Under the pieces are notes generated by a model. It saw only the letters and a program-made list of their open reading frames with translations, had not been told where the DNA came from and made no database searches. The translations under genes were made by a program, and so were the position numbers. Positions 56,770-64,000 of a stretch of 64,000 nt of DNA are shown here, in pieces. This DNA comes from Aestuariivivens insulae (GTDB taxonomy: Bacteria; Bacteroidota; Bacteroidia; Flavobacteriales; Flavobacteriaceae), in NCBI RefSeq assembly GCF_022662195.1, contig NZ_JAKMCS010000011.1:1-64000 (forward strand), written 5' to 3'. Every line of letters starts with the position of its first letter. Within the stretch, counting starts at the first letter, position 1.

Positions 56770-57447
56770 ATGAGAATAGATATTATAACGGTATTGCCCG
56801 AACTGCTCAAAAGTCCTTTTGAGGCCTCTATATTAAAACGGGCCATAGCAGCCAATCTTGTGGAGGTTCATTTTCATAATCTTCGTGATTATGCTACGGA
56901 CAACTACAAATCGGTAGACGACTATCAATTTGGTGGTGGTGCCGGTATGGTTATGATGATAGAGCCTATAGACAAATGTATTTCGGGGTTAAGGGCAGAA
57001 CGGCACTACGATGAAGTTATTTATATGACTCCAGATGGCGAGACCTTAAATCAAGGTATCGCAAACCAACTATCGCTTAAAGAAAACATCATTATATTAT
57101 GCGGGCATTATAAAGGGGTGGACCAACGTGTGCGCGATCATTTTATTACCCGTGAAATTTCCATAGGCGATTATGTTCTCTCTGGTGGTGAATTAGGCGC
57201 TGCCGTACTTTGCGATGCGGTAATACGTTTAATCCCTGGAGTGCTAGGGAATGAAACATCTGCATTGACCGATTCGTTTCAAGATAACCTATTAGCCCCG
57301 CCCATATACACCAAACCACGCGAATATAAAGGTTGGAAAGTACCTGAACTGTTATTTAGCGGCAACCTTCCCGAAATTGAAAAGTGGCGAGAAGAACAAG
57401 CTTACCAACGCACCAAAGCCCGCCGACCGGATTTATTGGATGAATAA
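56770..57447 (+). CDS. trmD: tRNA (guanine-N1)-methyltransferase
   Basis: A 225-residue SPOUT methyltransferase making m1G37 in tRNAs, which prevents frameshifting. Motifs are [13 protein letters not shown] at the start, [13 protein letters not shown] (about residues 57-69), [13 protein letters not shown] and [15 protein letters not shown] (the SAM knot). The ATG at 56770 is chosen because a longer frame from 56722 runs through the promoter and inverted repeat. Length fits the family. It is not next to rimM or rplS here. Confidence 0.96.
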   Translation: MRIDIITVLPELLKSPFEASILKRAIAANLVEVHFHNLRDYATDNYKSVDDYQFGGGAGMVMMIEPIDKCISGLRAERHYDEVIYMTPDGETLNQGIANQLSLKENIIILCGHYKGVDQRVRDHFITREISIGDYVLSGGELGAAVLCDAVIRLIPGVLGNETSALTDSFQDNLLAPPIYTKPREYKGWKVPELLFSGNLPEIEKWREEQAYQRTKARRPDLLDE

Positions 57448-57507
57448 CCCATTACGGACTTAAGCTTAGATCCAGATTAAAAATCCGTTTTTTGTATAAT
57501 TTTTTGC

Positions 57508-57886
57508 CACGAATACACAAATATTTTAGTAGACCCTATTATTATCAACACATAACAACTATCGAAAGAGCAACATCCAGCCCAATATTTGATCTTCAAC
57601 AGTTACAAACTATTTATTAATAGGGTTAGTGCTATTTGTTTTTAAATATAACTACAAAGAATACAAAGTAAAAATACTTTTGATTTAGCCCATTATTAGT
57701 AATAATATCGCTAAGCTATTCAGAATGGAAGACAACCAAGCATAGAACCTATTGATTATGAGATGAGTTACTCTTTTCACTTCAATTATGTTCAGTATAA
57801 CACATCAAAATAACAAAACACTGTCCCTTTATATTATGACATATATAGATATCCAAAATATTTTAAAAGGAATTTGTGTATTCGTG
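57508..57886. repeat. 379-bp region bounded by 15-bp perfect inverted repeats
   Basis: CACGAATACACAAAT (57508-57522) and ATTTGTGTATTCGTG (57872-57886) are exact reverse complements. The interior is AT-rich and non-coding. This could be a miniature mobile element or a foldback between two copies of a short dispersed repeat. No target-site duplication is obvious. Confidence 0.55.
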
Positions 57887-57932
57887 ACTAAGATTTTTTA
57901 GAAGCTAAAGCATTAAATTACATAGTTTCAAC

Positions 57933-57940
57933 TATTTTTG
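57933..57940 (+). promoter_or_regulatory. -7 box of the sirtuin gene
   Basis: TATTTTTG fits TAnnTTTG, 20 bp before the ATG at 57961. No -33 element is clear. Confidence 0.4.
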
Positions 57941-57960
57941 AGATCAACAAATTGTTAGCG

Positions 57961-58650
57961 ATGAAAAAACATATTGTAGTCCTTACTGGAGCAGGTATGA
58001 GTGCCGAAAGCGGCATTAAAACATTTCGTGATGCCGATGGGTTATGGGAAGGACACGATGTGATGCAAGTTGCTTCACCACAAGGCTTTGCCGCCAACCC
58101 AAAACTGGTTTTGGATTTTTACAACCAACGACGAAGACAATTATTAACGGTTGAACCCAATAGTGCACATTATGCTTTAGCTGAGTTGGAACGCAATTTT
58201 AAGATGACCATCATTACCCAAAATATCGATGATCTCCACGAACGTGCTGGAAGCAGCAATATTGTTCATTTGCACGGCGAGTTATTTAAAGTAAGAAGTA
58301 CCGTTGATAAAACCGATGTACAGGAATGGAAAACCGATTTGGTTTTAGGCGATGTTTGCAGCAAAGGGCATCAGTTGCGTCCACATATTGTTTGGTTTGG
58401 CGAGGATGTCCCCATGATTGGGAAAGCCATTAGTATTTGTGAAACCGCAGATATCTTAATCATTATTGGTACATCCATGCAGGTATATCCCGCAGCAGGG
58501 TTAATGCATTATGTACCTGGAGATACTCCTGTCTATTTTATTGATCCAAACCCCAATATTAACAGCAATGAAAATTTAACGGTTATCTCGGAAAAAGCAA
58601 CTATTGGCATTCAACAAGCTATCAAAATGATTAAGAGTGAACAATCCTAA
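57961..58650 (+). CDS. Sirtuin, NAD-dependent protein deacylase (CobB-like)
   Basis: A 229-residue sirtuin removing acyl groups from lysines with NAD. Motifs: GAGMSAESGIKTFRDADGLW, TQNIDDLHERAGS, the catalytic His in LHGEL (about residue 104) and GTSMQVYPAAGL. FYNQRRRQL keeps the Tyr-x-x-Arg of desuccinylase-type enzymes. The zinc ribbon is degenerate: where CobB has Cys pairs, this has VRSTVDKTD and GDVCSKGHQLRPH, leaving one Cys. The ATG at 57961 is preferred to a TTG at 57952. Its end overlaps the convergent alkB gene by 20 bp. Confidence 0.92.
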   Translation: MKKHIVVLTGAGMSAESGIKTFRDADGLWEGHDVMQVASPQGFAANPKLVLDFYNQRRRQLLTVEPNSAHYALAELERNFKMTIITQNIDDLHERAGSSNIVHLHGELFKVRSTVDKTDVQEWKTDLVLGDVCSKGHQLRPHIVWFGEDVPMIGKAISICETADILIIIGTSMQVYPAAGLMHYVPGDTPVYFIDPNPNINSNENLTVISEKATIGIQQAIKMIKSEQS

Positions 58651-59260
58651 AGGTTAAGTTTATTCTTGGATCAATTGCCCTAGTAGTTTTAGGTATTTTA
58701 TGTTTCCAAAAATGCTGTGTTGTACCCTTCATAAGCAACAAACTACCATGGTTTAAAGGAATGCTAACCGTTTTTAAATTGGCATTATTAATATGTTTTA
58801 GTTTGAATGGCCTGGTTTCCCCAAAAGACACCGAAGCTATAACTGGATTCACCCCTAACTCTTTCTCATTATCTTGGTGCCAATCGTTACTATCCTGCCC
58901 TGAACGATAAAGGTTTAACAAACAGCTTGTAAACTTAGTTTTTGCTAGAATCTCAATACGGTTTTTAACAAACAACAAATCGGTATTCCATGGATGTGGG
59001 TGCATAGAAATACCCGAGTATCTATAACTTTTGTTCGTATCACCATAAAGCGCCGTTAATCTTGGCACATTAAATTCCTTGCCATAAAATTTAATCTTAT
59101 CCTGTTGCCAATTAATGGTACTATACAAACTCTTATAAAGTGTATCACTCTCTTCTAAAGTAAATACGTTATCGTAAAGTATTATATCGGCATCTGGCAA
59201 ATTAAAATGTTGTATTTCAAGCCGATCTTTAAACAAATTAAAAACGTTATGGTCTTGCAT
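58631..59260 (-). CDS. AlkB-like 2-oxoglutarate/Fe(II) dioxygenase
   Basis: A 209-residue oxygenase, probably repairing alkylated bases by oxidative demethylation. Iron ligands are the HxD in WHQDNEKELG (about residue 127) and a distal His in GTTQHFWKHKI (about residue 184). The 2-oxoglutarate arginine is in RINLTFRIV near the C-terminus. FNVPRLTALYGD is the conserved nucleotide-lid region. It follows the glycosyltransferase gene by 8 bp on the same strand. Confidence 0.92.
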   Translation of the reverse strand: MQDHNVFNLFKDRLEIQHFNLPDADIILYDNVFTLEESDTLYKSLYSTINWQQDKIKFYGKEFNVPRLTALYGDTNKSYRYSGISMHPHPWNTDLLFVKNRIEILAKTKFTSCLLNLYRSGQDSNDWHQDNEKELGVNPVIASVSFGETRPFKLKHINNANLKTVSIPLNHGSLLLMKGTTQHFWKHKIPKTTRAIDPRINLTFRIVHS

Positions 59261-59268
59261 TTTTAAGC

Positions 59269-60510
59269 TTACAATTTATTCTTCTCCTCTATCCACTTAC
59301 TCATATACTTGGTACTTTGCAAGGTATGGTGTTGCAATAGCTGTCCTATAAAATTGTTCTGACGTTTGGTGCTTAATTCTTCAGTTACAGTAGCTAAAGC
59401 TTGTAATAGCCTTTCCTGATGCACCCCCTTATCAAAACGTTCATTTATAATTTCAAATCCATTTTGCTGCATTTCACACCAAAGTTTCTTTTCTGTGTAT
59501 AGTTTAGCAGCTGAGCTTACAAATGCATCAGGTTCATCCTCAACGTACCCGTTTGGCTTAAAATTACCAAACATACCCTCGGCAGCTATTGTAGTCATAA
59601 TACAAGGTGTCCCGTTTTGCATGGCATCGACCAACTTACCTTTTAATCCAGCACCAAAACGTAAAGGCGCCAAACATACCTTGGCCTGTTGCATCACTTG
59701 GTTGACATCTTCAGCAAAGCTTTTTATTAAAAACCCTTGCTTTTCATTATGCAACTGTTGTACTTTTTGAGATGCGTAAGCGCCATAAATATGTAATTCT
59801 GCCTTGGGCAACTCCTTTTTAATTCTGGGCCAAATCATATCTTTTAAATATAAAGTGGCATTATAATTAGGGGGATGCAAAAAGTTTCCTATCGTTATAA
59901 AATGTTGACGTTCCTCAAACTTAGGCAAGGCTTTAACTTTAGTTTCAGGAATAACATCCAACATAAAAGGTAGGTAACATAATAGCGATTCATCTATATT
60001 GAACTGCATTTTTAGAATCAGCATTTCAGCTTCAGAAATAATCAAACTTAAATCGCTTCTATAAATACTTGCTATTTCACGTTTCGTAGTATCATTAAAC
60101 AAATACGTTTTATCAAAATCTGCATTATCCTTAAATGCCTGTTGCCTCCCCTTACGCAACCCATGGAAATCTTCAGTATCTAACACCCTAAGTGCATTTG
60201 GACATTGTTCGGCAACCCGCCAACCAAATTGTTCTTCGGTCATAAAACGATCGAACAAGACCACATCTGGATTCAGTGCTCTTACAAAACGATCAAAACT
60301 GGAATGGTTTAGTTCTATTGTTTTTTGGTCTACTCCAATAGTTTCCAGGTTAAAAGCTCGGTCTGTTTTAGTACATGCGCTAGCAAAAGTTATGTTGTAG
60401 TTTGCAGCTTTAAAAGCTTCAATAAGTTGCATCATGCGACTTCCTGCAGCAGAACTTTTGGGCTCTGGCCATACAAAACCAATAATCAATAGTTTTTTTA
60501 ATGCCACCAA
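59269..60510 (-). CDS. Glycosyltransferase, GT-B fold (family 4-like)
   Basis: A 413-residue protein. The N-terminal half starts with a Rossmann strand (LLIIGFVWPEPKSSAAGSRM). The C-terminal half has ITIGNFLHPPNYNATLYLKD, ELHIYGAYASQKVQQL and the donor-binding CLAPLRFGAGLKGKLVDAM with GTPCIMTTIAAEGM, typical of GT4. The acceptor is unknown. The start is not ATG: TTG at 60510 or GTG at 60507, since the first in-frame ATG lies inside the first domain. Between haem-binding and AlkB genes. Confidence 0.85.
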   Translation of the reverse strand: MVALKKLLIIGFVWPEPKSSAAGSRMMQLIEAFKAANYNITFASACTKTDRAFNLETIGVDQKTIELNHSSFDRFVRALNPDVVLFDRFMTEEQFGWRVAEQCPNALRVLDTEDFHGLRKGRQQAFKDNADFDKTYLFNDTTKREIASIYRSDLSLIISEAEMLILKMQFNIDESLLCYLPFMLDVIPETKVKALPKFEERQHFITIGNFLHPPNYNATLYLKDMIWPRIKKELPKAELHIYGAYASQKVQQLHNEKQGFLIKSFAEDVNQVMQQAKVCLAPLRFGAGLKGKLVDAMQNGTPCIMTTIAAEGMFGNFKPNGYVEDEPDAFVSSAAKLYTEKKLWCEMQQNGFEIINERFDKGVHQERLLQALATVTEELSTKRQNNFIGQLLQHHTLQSTKYMSKWIEEKNKL

Positions 60511-60559
60511 TTCAAGAATATCTTTGGACGTTAATCCTAATTTAGAAACTGTCTATACT

Positions 60560-61033
60560 TCATTCAGGTTTTGGCGCCAGGGCATATTTTGTACGCACTA
60601 ATTTCGCCCAGTTAACGACGGCTTCAATTTGGTCATTGCTTAATTTGGCTTCATCGTGTGTCCATGTATATGACTTCAATGGCATAAATCGTTCTTCAAC
60701 CATTTCTATTAACTCTTCAAACTTGTGGTTTTTACGCTTTACCGAATTGCCCACCCAATTTGACATATTAAAATGCTTTTTCCCATCCTTAATATGCCCT
60801 GCCAACCAATAATTTACCGGCGTTATATTATTATACCAAGGGTATCTGGTAGAGTCGCTATGGCAATCAAAACAGCTTTCCTTTAAAATAAGTTTTACTT
60901 CTTCTGAAGGGTTTGTTTCTGTAAAAAAGGGTTCAACAGAAGCTAGATCACCTTGATTTTTTTCTGGACCAAAAAACTGGGCAATTACCAAAAGTATCAG
61001 CAAAAGCAATCCTATCTTTTTTATTTTCTTCAT
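60560..61033 (-). CDS. Haem-binding domain protein
   Basis: A 157-residue protein with an N-terminal transmembrane segment (about 6-22) and the haem-binding domain PF14376. The motif SCFDCHSDSTRYPWYNNITP contains CxxCH, a c-type haem attachment site (about residue 52), followed by WLAGHIKDGKKHFNMSNW. It is probably a periplasmic, membrane-anchored cytochrome-like protein, with partners unknown. It is upstream of the glycosyltransferase and divergent from the HEAT-like gene. Confidence 0.88.
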   Translation of the reverse strand: MKKIKKIGLLLLILLVIAQFFGPEKNQGDLASVEPFFTETNPSEEVKLILKESCFDCHSDSTRYPWYNNITPVNYWLAGHIKDGKKHFNMSNWVGNSVKRKNHKFEELIEMVEERFMPLKSYTWTHDEAKLSNDQIEAVVNWAKLVRTKYALAPKPE

Positions 61034-61088
61034 CTGCTTTGATTTATTTTTATAGTATTTTTAGAACTCTAAAATATAAAATAATTAG

Positions 61089-61661
61089 ATGAACACAGAG
61101 GATTTACATGAAGAATTAAACTATGTTAACGCCTCCCGCAAAAACCGTTTAAAATATGCCCATCTGATCTTAAACGACTTAACTTTATTCCCTAAGCTTT
61201 TAGACATTATGTTTATGGTCGATGATAAATTATCGTGTAGGGCGGCTTGGATTTTAGAATTTGTTTGCATTGAATACCCCTATGCTATAGTACCCTATTT
61301 AGATACATTTAGCAATAACCTTAAAAAAGTGCATTTAGATTCCGCCATACGACCGGTTTCCAAGGTTTGTAGTTTAATTGCCAAAGCTTATTGCTCTAAA
61401 ACCACAAATCCATTAAAAAAAGCGCTAACACCAACACATAAAGAATTAATGGTTGAAGCCTGTTTTGACTGGATGATTAGTGACCAAAAAGTAGCTGCTA
61501 AAGTACACGCTATGGAAACGCTCTTTTTATTGGGAAAAGACTCTAATTGGATCCATAAGGAACTAGCATTGATTTTAGAACAGGACTTCCATACCCAGAG
61601 TGCGGGCTTTAAGGCCAGGGCAAAGCGAATTCTTAAGAGAATAAAGCAAGAGAACCTATAA
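61089..61661 (+). CDS. HEAT-repeat-like alpha-helical protein
   Basis: A 190-residue cytoplasmic protein made almost entirely of helices with HEAT-like spacing (KLSCRAAWILEFVCIEYPYA; QKVAAKVHAMETLFLLGKD; SAGFKARAKRILKRIKQENL). It has no catalytic motif. It is usually found next to purB in flavobacteria and is sometimes mislabelled adenylosuccinate lyase for that reason; here purB is 1.1 kb away beyond a minus-strand gene. Function is unknown. Its end overlaps the DUF1028 gene by 6 bp. Confidence 0.75.
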   Translation: MNTEDLHEELNYVNASRKNRLKYAHLILNDLTLFPKLLDIMFMVDDKLSCRAAWILEFVCIEYPYAIVPYLDTFSNNLKKVHLDSAIRPVSKVCSLIAKAYCSKTTNPLKKALTPTHKELMVEACFDWMISDQKVAAKVHAMETLFLLGKDSNWIHKELALILEQDFHTQSAGFKARAKRILKRIKQENL

Positions 61662-62636
61662 TGCCATAACGGCTGCTAACTTTTTTTCGCTTATATTTAG
61701 CAACTTACTCTTAACCAGTCGCTTCGTTAGGGTTTTCCAGTTTTTATCTTGGTCAAAAACAGATTTTAAAATGGGAAATGCTTTATTATAATCTTTGTTA
61801 TTCAATAAATTAATAGCATACCAATACGTCATCTCTAAATTATCTGGAAACAGTTTTTGTGCTTGTAGATACAGGCTTTCCGCTTTTTTAGAATCTCCTT
61901 TCTCCATGGCCAAGTCCCCCTTATTCATATAGTCGTATGCTTCATGTATTTTTACTAATCGCTCCAGTTCCTGTATAGGGTTTTCATGATCTTCAACCCT
62001 AAGATCCATGACCACATCTTCCCATATATTGCCTGTTGCATGTCCCTTAACAATTAATATCGCAGCCGATTGTTTGCCACGTATGTCTCCTTTTTCGTTT
62101 TCTGCCGCCTTTAATGCCGCCAATACACGGTAACTCAGGCTACCTTTTGTACTCTCGAAAGCTTTAGCCATCGCATCCCAAACCGTATTTTCCAGCATCA
62201 TGTTGGCTTGAACAGAAAAGTTTTTGCCTTGTCTATGGCCAGCCTCGTCAATGCATTGATTTCCCGTATGCGTTGCTACCAATCCTTTATTATTCAAAAA
62301 AGCCACCTGTCTGTACATTGCTCCTGAATCGTTTTCCAGCAGTATGTTCAAAGCTTGTTCTGGTGACAAGCCTTGCTCCATCAAGGCCAAGCCTTTTGGT
62401 CCGTAACTTGGATTAACCAACGATTGGGTAGCAACAACCCCAACACCGGCTTTACCATAAGTGACCACACTACCTACACTAAACCAATGGCTTTGTACCG
62501 CCACAGCCATCTCTCCTGTTAAGGAATCCCTAGCCACAATGGAATAGGTATGTGTAAAAGGTTCAGATGTTTTATAAAATTGAGCCATAAGCTCCTGGGA
62601 CAAAAGAATAACCAATAAAAACTGTATAAATCGCAT
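61656..62636 (-). CDS. DUF1028 protein with C-terminal TPR
   Basis: A 326-residue exported protein (signal about 1-18). Residues about 25-235 are the DUF1028 domain, an Ntn-hydrolase-like fold of unknown activity: SIVARDSLTGEMAVAVQSHW, then VVATQSLVNPSYGPKGLALM. The C-terminal 80 residues form TPR helices (AYDYMNKGDLAMEKGDSKKA; LFPDNLEMTYWYAINLLNN). It is divergent from purB across a 126-bp gap. Confidence 0.88.
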   Translation of the reverse strand: MRFIQFLLVILLSQELMAQFYKTSEPFTHTYSIVARDSLTGEMAVAVQSHWFSVGSVVTYGKAGVGVVATQSLVNPSYGPKGLALMEQGLSPEQALNILLENDSGAMYRQVAFLNNKGLVATHTGNQCIDEAGHRQGKNFSVQANMMLENTVWDAMAKAFESTKGSLSYRVLAALKAAENEKGDIRGKQSAAILIVKGHATGNIWEDVVMDLRVEDHENPIQELERLVKIHEAYDYMNKGDLAMEKGDSKKAESLYLQAQKLFPDNLEMTYWYAINLLNNKDYNKAFPILKSVFDQDKNWKTLTKRLVKSKLLNISEKKLAAVMAL

Positions 62637-62730
62637 ATCGCAAATATTTTACATAAATATACTATTTTATCGTTTGAATTTAGTCAACAAACTTCCTATC
62701 GATTCTTAAAATCTTCTGTTCAAAAAAAGC

Positions 62731-62738
62731 TATCTTTG
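62731..62738 (+). promoter_or_regulatory. -7 box of purB
   Basis: TATCTTTG fits TAnnTTTG and lies 24 bp before the ATG at 62763. No clear -33 TTTG is found. Confidence 0.45.
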
Positions 62739-62762
62739 CAACTTCAAAAAAAATAACACAAC

Positions 62763-64000
62763 ATGTCATTATCAGCCTTAAATGCCATTTCCCCAATTGA
62801 TGGAAGATACAGAAGTAAAACCAGTGAATTAGCACCTTTCTTTTCGGAGGAAGCCTTAATAAAATATCGCGTTTTAGTAGAAATAGAATATTTTATTGCG
62901 CTTTGCGAACTACCTCTACCGCAATTAAAAACGATAGACACTTCTCTTTTTGAAGATTTAAGGTCGATTTACAAAACTTTTTCCAGTGAAGATGCCTTGG
63001 CCATTAAGGATATCGAAAAGGTAACCAATCATGATGTTAAAGCTGTTGAATATTTTATAAAGGAAAAATTTGATGCTTTAGGCTTATCACAATATAAAGA
63101 GTTTATCCATTTTGGACTGACTTCGCAAGACATAAACAATACGGCCATTCCTTTAAGTATTAAAGAGGCCATTAATCTGGTTTATACCCCAGAATACCAA
63201 AGTGTCTTAGACAGGCTTAAAGCTGTGGCAAAGGAATGGAGCCAAGTACCGATGTTGGCCAGAACGCACGGGCAACCTGCTTCCCCTACCCGTTTAGGAA
63301 AAGAAATAGAGGTGTTTGTTGTTCGTTTGGAAGAACAATTTAATTTATTGAAAAACATCCCCAATGCTGCAAAGTTTGGTGGTGCTACTGGAAATTTCAA
63401 TGCACACCATGTTGCCTACCCCAATATGGATTGGAAAGCGTTTGGAACTAGCTTTGTACAAGAAAAACTAGGACTTCACCATTCGTTCCCTACCACACAG
63501 ATTGAACATTACGACCATATGGCTGCATTATTCGATGCCCTTAAACGTATCAATACTATTATTTTAGATTTAGATAGAGACATATGGACCTATGTATCCA
63601 TGGATTATTTCAAACAAAAAATTAAAGCCGGTGAAGTTGGTAGTAGTGCCATGCCCCATAAAGTGAATCCTATTGATTTTGAAAATAGTGAAGGAAACCT
63701 TGGTATTGCCAATGCCATTTTTGAACACCTGTCGGCTAAATTACCTGTTTCAAGGTTACAACGCGATTTAACCGATAGCACTGTTTTACGTAACGTAGGC
63801 GTACCATTTGGCCATACCATTATTGGATTTAAATCGACATTAAAAGGATTGAATAAATTATTATTGAACGAGGCCAAATTTGCCGAAGACCTAGAGAATA
63901 ACTGGGCAGTGGTTGCCGAGGCCATTCAAACCATTTTACGCCGTGAGGGGTATCCTAACCCATATGAAGCCTTAAAAGGTTTAACGCGTACCAACGAAAA
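62763..64000 (+). CDS. purB: Adenylosuccinate lyase (3'-truncated by window end)
   Basis: The first 412 codons of an enzyme of about 450 residues, open to the last base. It acts twice in purine synthesis, cleaving SAICAR and adenylosuccinate to release fumarate. The N-terminus MSLSALNAISPIDGRYRSK is typical of the PurB class that includes E. coli. HFGLTSQDINNTA, ARTHGQPASPTRLGKE (catalytic His) and the signature GSSAMPHKVNPIDFENSEGN are all present in order. The missing part is only the C-terminal helices. Confidence 0.95.
   Translation, partial: MSLSALNAISPIDGRYRSKTSELAPFFSEEALIKYRVLVEIEYFIALCELPLPQLKTIDTSLFEDLRSIYKTFSSEDALAIKDIEKVTNHDVKAVEYFIKEKFDALGLSQYKEFIHFGLTSQDINNTAIPLSIKEAINLVYTPEYQSVLDRLKAVAKEWSQVPMLARTHGQPASPTRLGKEIEVFVVRLEEQFNLLKNIPNAAKFGGATGNFNAHHVAYPNMDWKAFGTSFVQEKLGLHHSFPTTQIEHYDHMAALFDALKRINTIILDLDRDIWTYVSMDYFKQKIKAGEVGSSAMPHKVNPIDFENSEGNLGIANAIFEHLSAKLPVSRLQRDLTDSTVLRNVGVPFGHTIIGFKSTLKGLNKLLLNEAKFAEDLENNWAVVAEAIQTILRREGYPNPYEALKGLTRTNE

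Larger units (their letters stand above)
57448..57951. other. 504-bp gap with repeat-like DNA, no gene
   Basis: No open frame or RNA is convincing. It contains a 15-bp perfect inverted pair (57508-57522 and 57872-57886) and, at 57637-57675, a sequence that is the reverse complement of the repeat at 17193-17240 (ACTTTGTATTCTTTGTAGTT compared with CTTTGTG-type repeats followed by ATATTTAAA). A possible -7 box for the sirtuin gene is at its right end. Confidence 0.6.

Noticed and set aside
57448-57951. Small RNA or tRNA in the trmD-sirtuin gap
   Set aside because: No cloverleaf, GGTTC-type T-arm or terminator-linked transcript signal was seen.

Overview
The window is about 64 kb of AT-rich chromosome from a member of the Bacteroidota, most likely the family Flavobacteriaceae. 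The evidence is the gene set (a TonB-dependent receptor with an N-terminal carboxypeptidase-like domain, BatA-type protein, DUF4835, DUF6146-like, an RprX/RprY-like two-component pair, long-form GAPDH, Bacteroidota-type omega subunit), promoters of the TTTG-N19..21-TAnnTTTG type, little use of Shine-Dalgarno sequences, and short flavobacterial inverted repeats in most larger gaps. The genus cannot be told from this sequence. No tRNA, rRNA, CRISPR array, prophage or transposase gene was seen. The content is mainly housekeeping genes with small accessory patches.

Layout. 1-1060: an array of ~148-bp repeats with a lone GIY-YIG nuclease gene inside it. 1.0-4.7 kb: ferredoxin, divergent from a LuxC-like acyl-CoA reductase followed by serC and serA (serine synthesis). 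4.8-5.5 kb: DUF937 protein. 5.6-9.3 kb: a probable operon of lipoprotein, membrane protein, His-rich small protein and TonB receptor with a His/Glu-rich segment, which looks like metal uptake. 9.3-16 kb: folE, a LolD-type ATPase, GNAT, TIGR02757 protein, S10 and M61 peptidases. 16-22.5 kb: glycosyltransferase, BatA-like protein overlapping a dihydroorotase homologue that has lost its metal ligands, DUF4870-like protein, carboxylesterase, NTF2-like protein.

22.7-35.5 kb is almost entirely minus-strand: two-component system; coaE-YbbR-glycosyltransferase (overlapping); fabI; recN; DUF4835-coaBC-rpoZ-bamD; dapA-DUF6913. 35.5-38.4 kb: a 5'-nucleotidase split over two genes, DoxX, and an integral membrane protein. 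38.5-43 kb: ligA, a lipoprotein, prmC and GNAT (minus), then ribD-HAD-YigZ (plus). 45-48.4 kb: thioesterase, dnaA, low-molecular-weight phosphatase, RsmI-like methylase. 48.4-52.5 kb (minus): lysozyme-like protein and the dapF-GNAT-mltG-DUF2279 cluster (cell wall). 52.7-57.4 kb: DegQ-type protease, GAPDH, coiled-coil membrane protein, trmD. 58-64 kb: sirtuin, AlkB, glycosyltransferase, haem-binding protein, HEAT-like protein, DUF1028 protein and purB, which runs off the window.

The most interesting signals are non-coding. A 39-bp inverted repeat with identical geometry sits 6 bp upstream of the -7 box of both dapF and trmD, which lie on opposite strands 4 kb apart. Four helically phased GTTAAA hexamers lie upstream of the DegQ-type gene, and related hexamers lie upstream of the RprX/Y-like pair. 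An 8-bp direct repeat spaced two helical turns lies upstream of the putative metal operon. Several families of small inverted-repeat elements occupy the gaps. Among proteins, the metal-ligand-free dihydroorotase homologue, the sirtuin missing most zinc cysteines, and the GAPDH with a ~130-residue N-terminal extension deserve follow-up.
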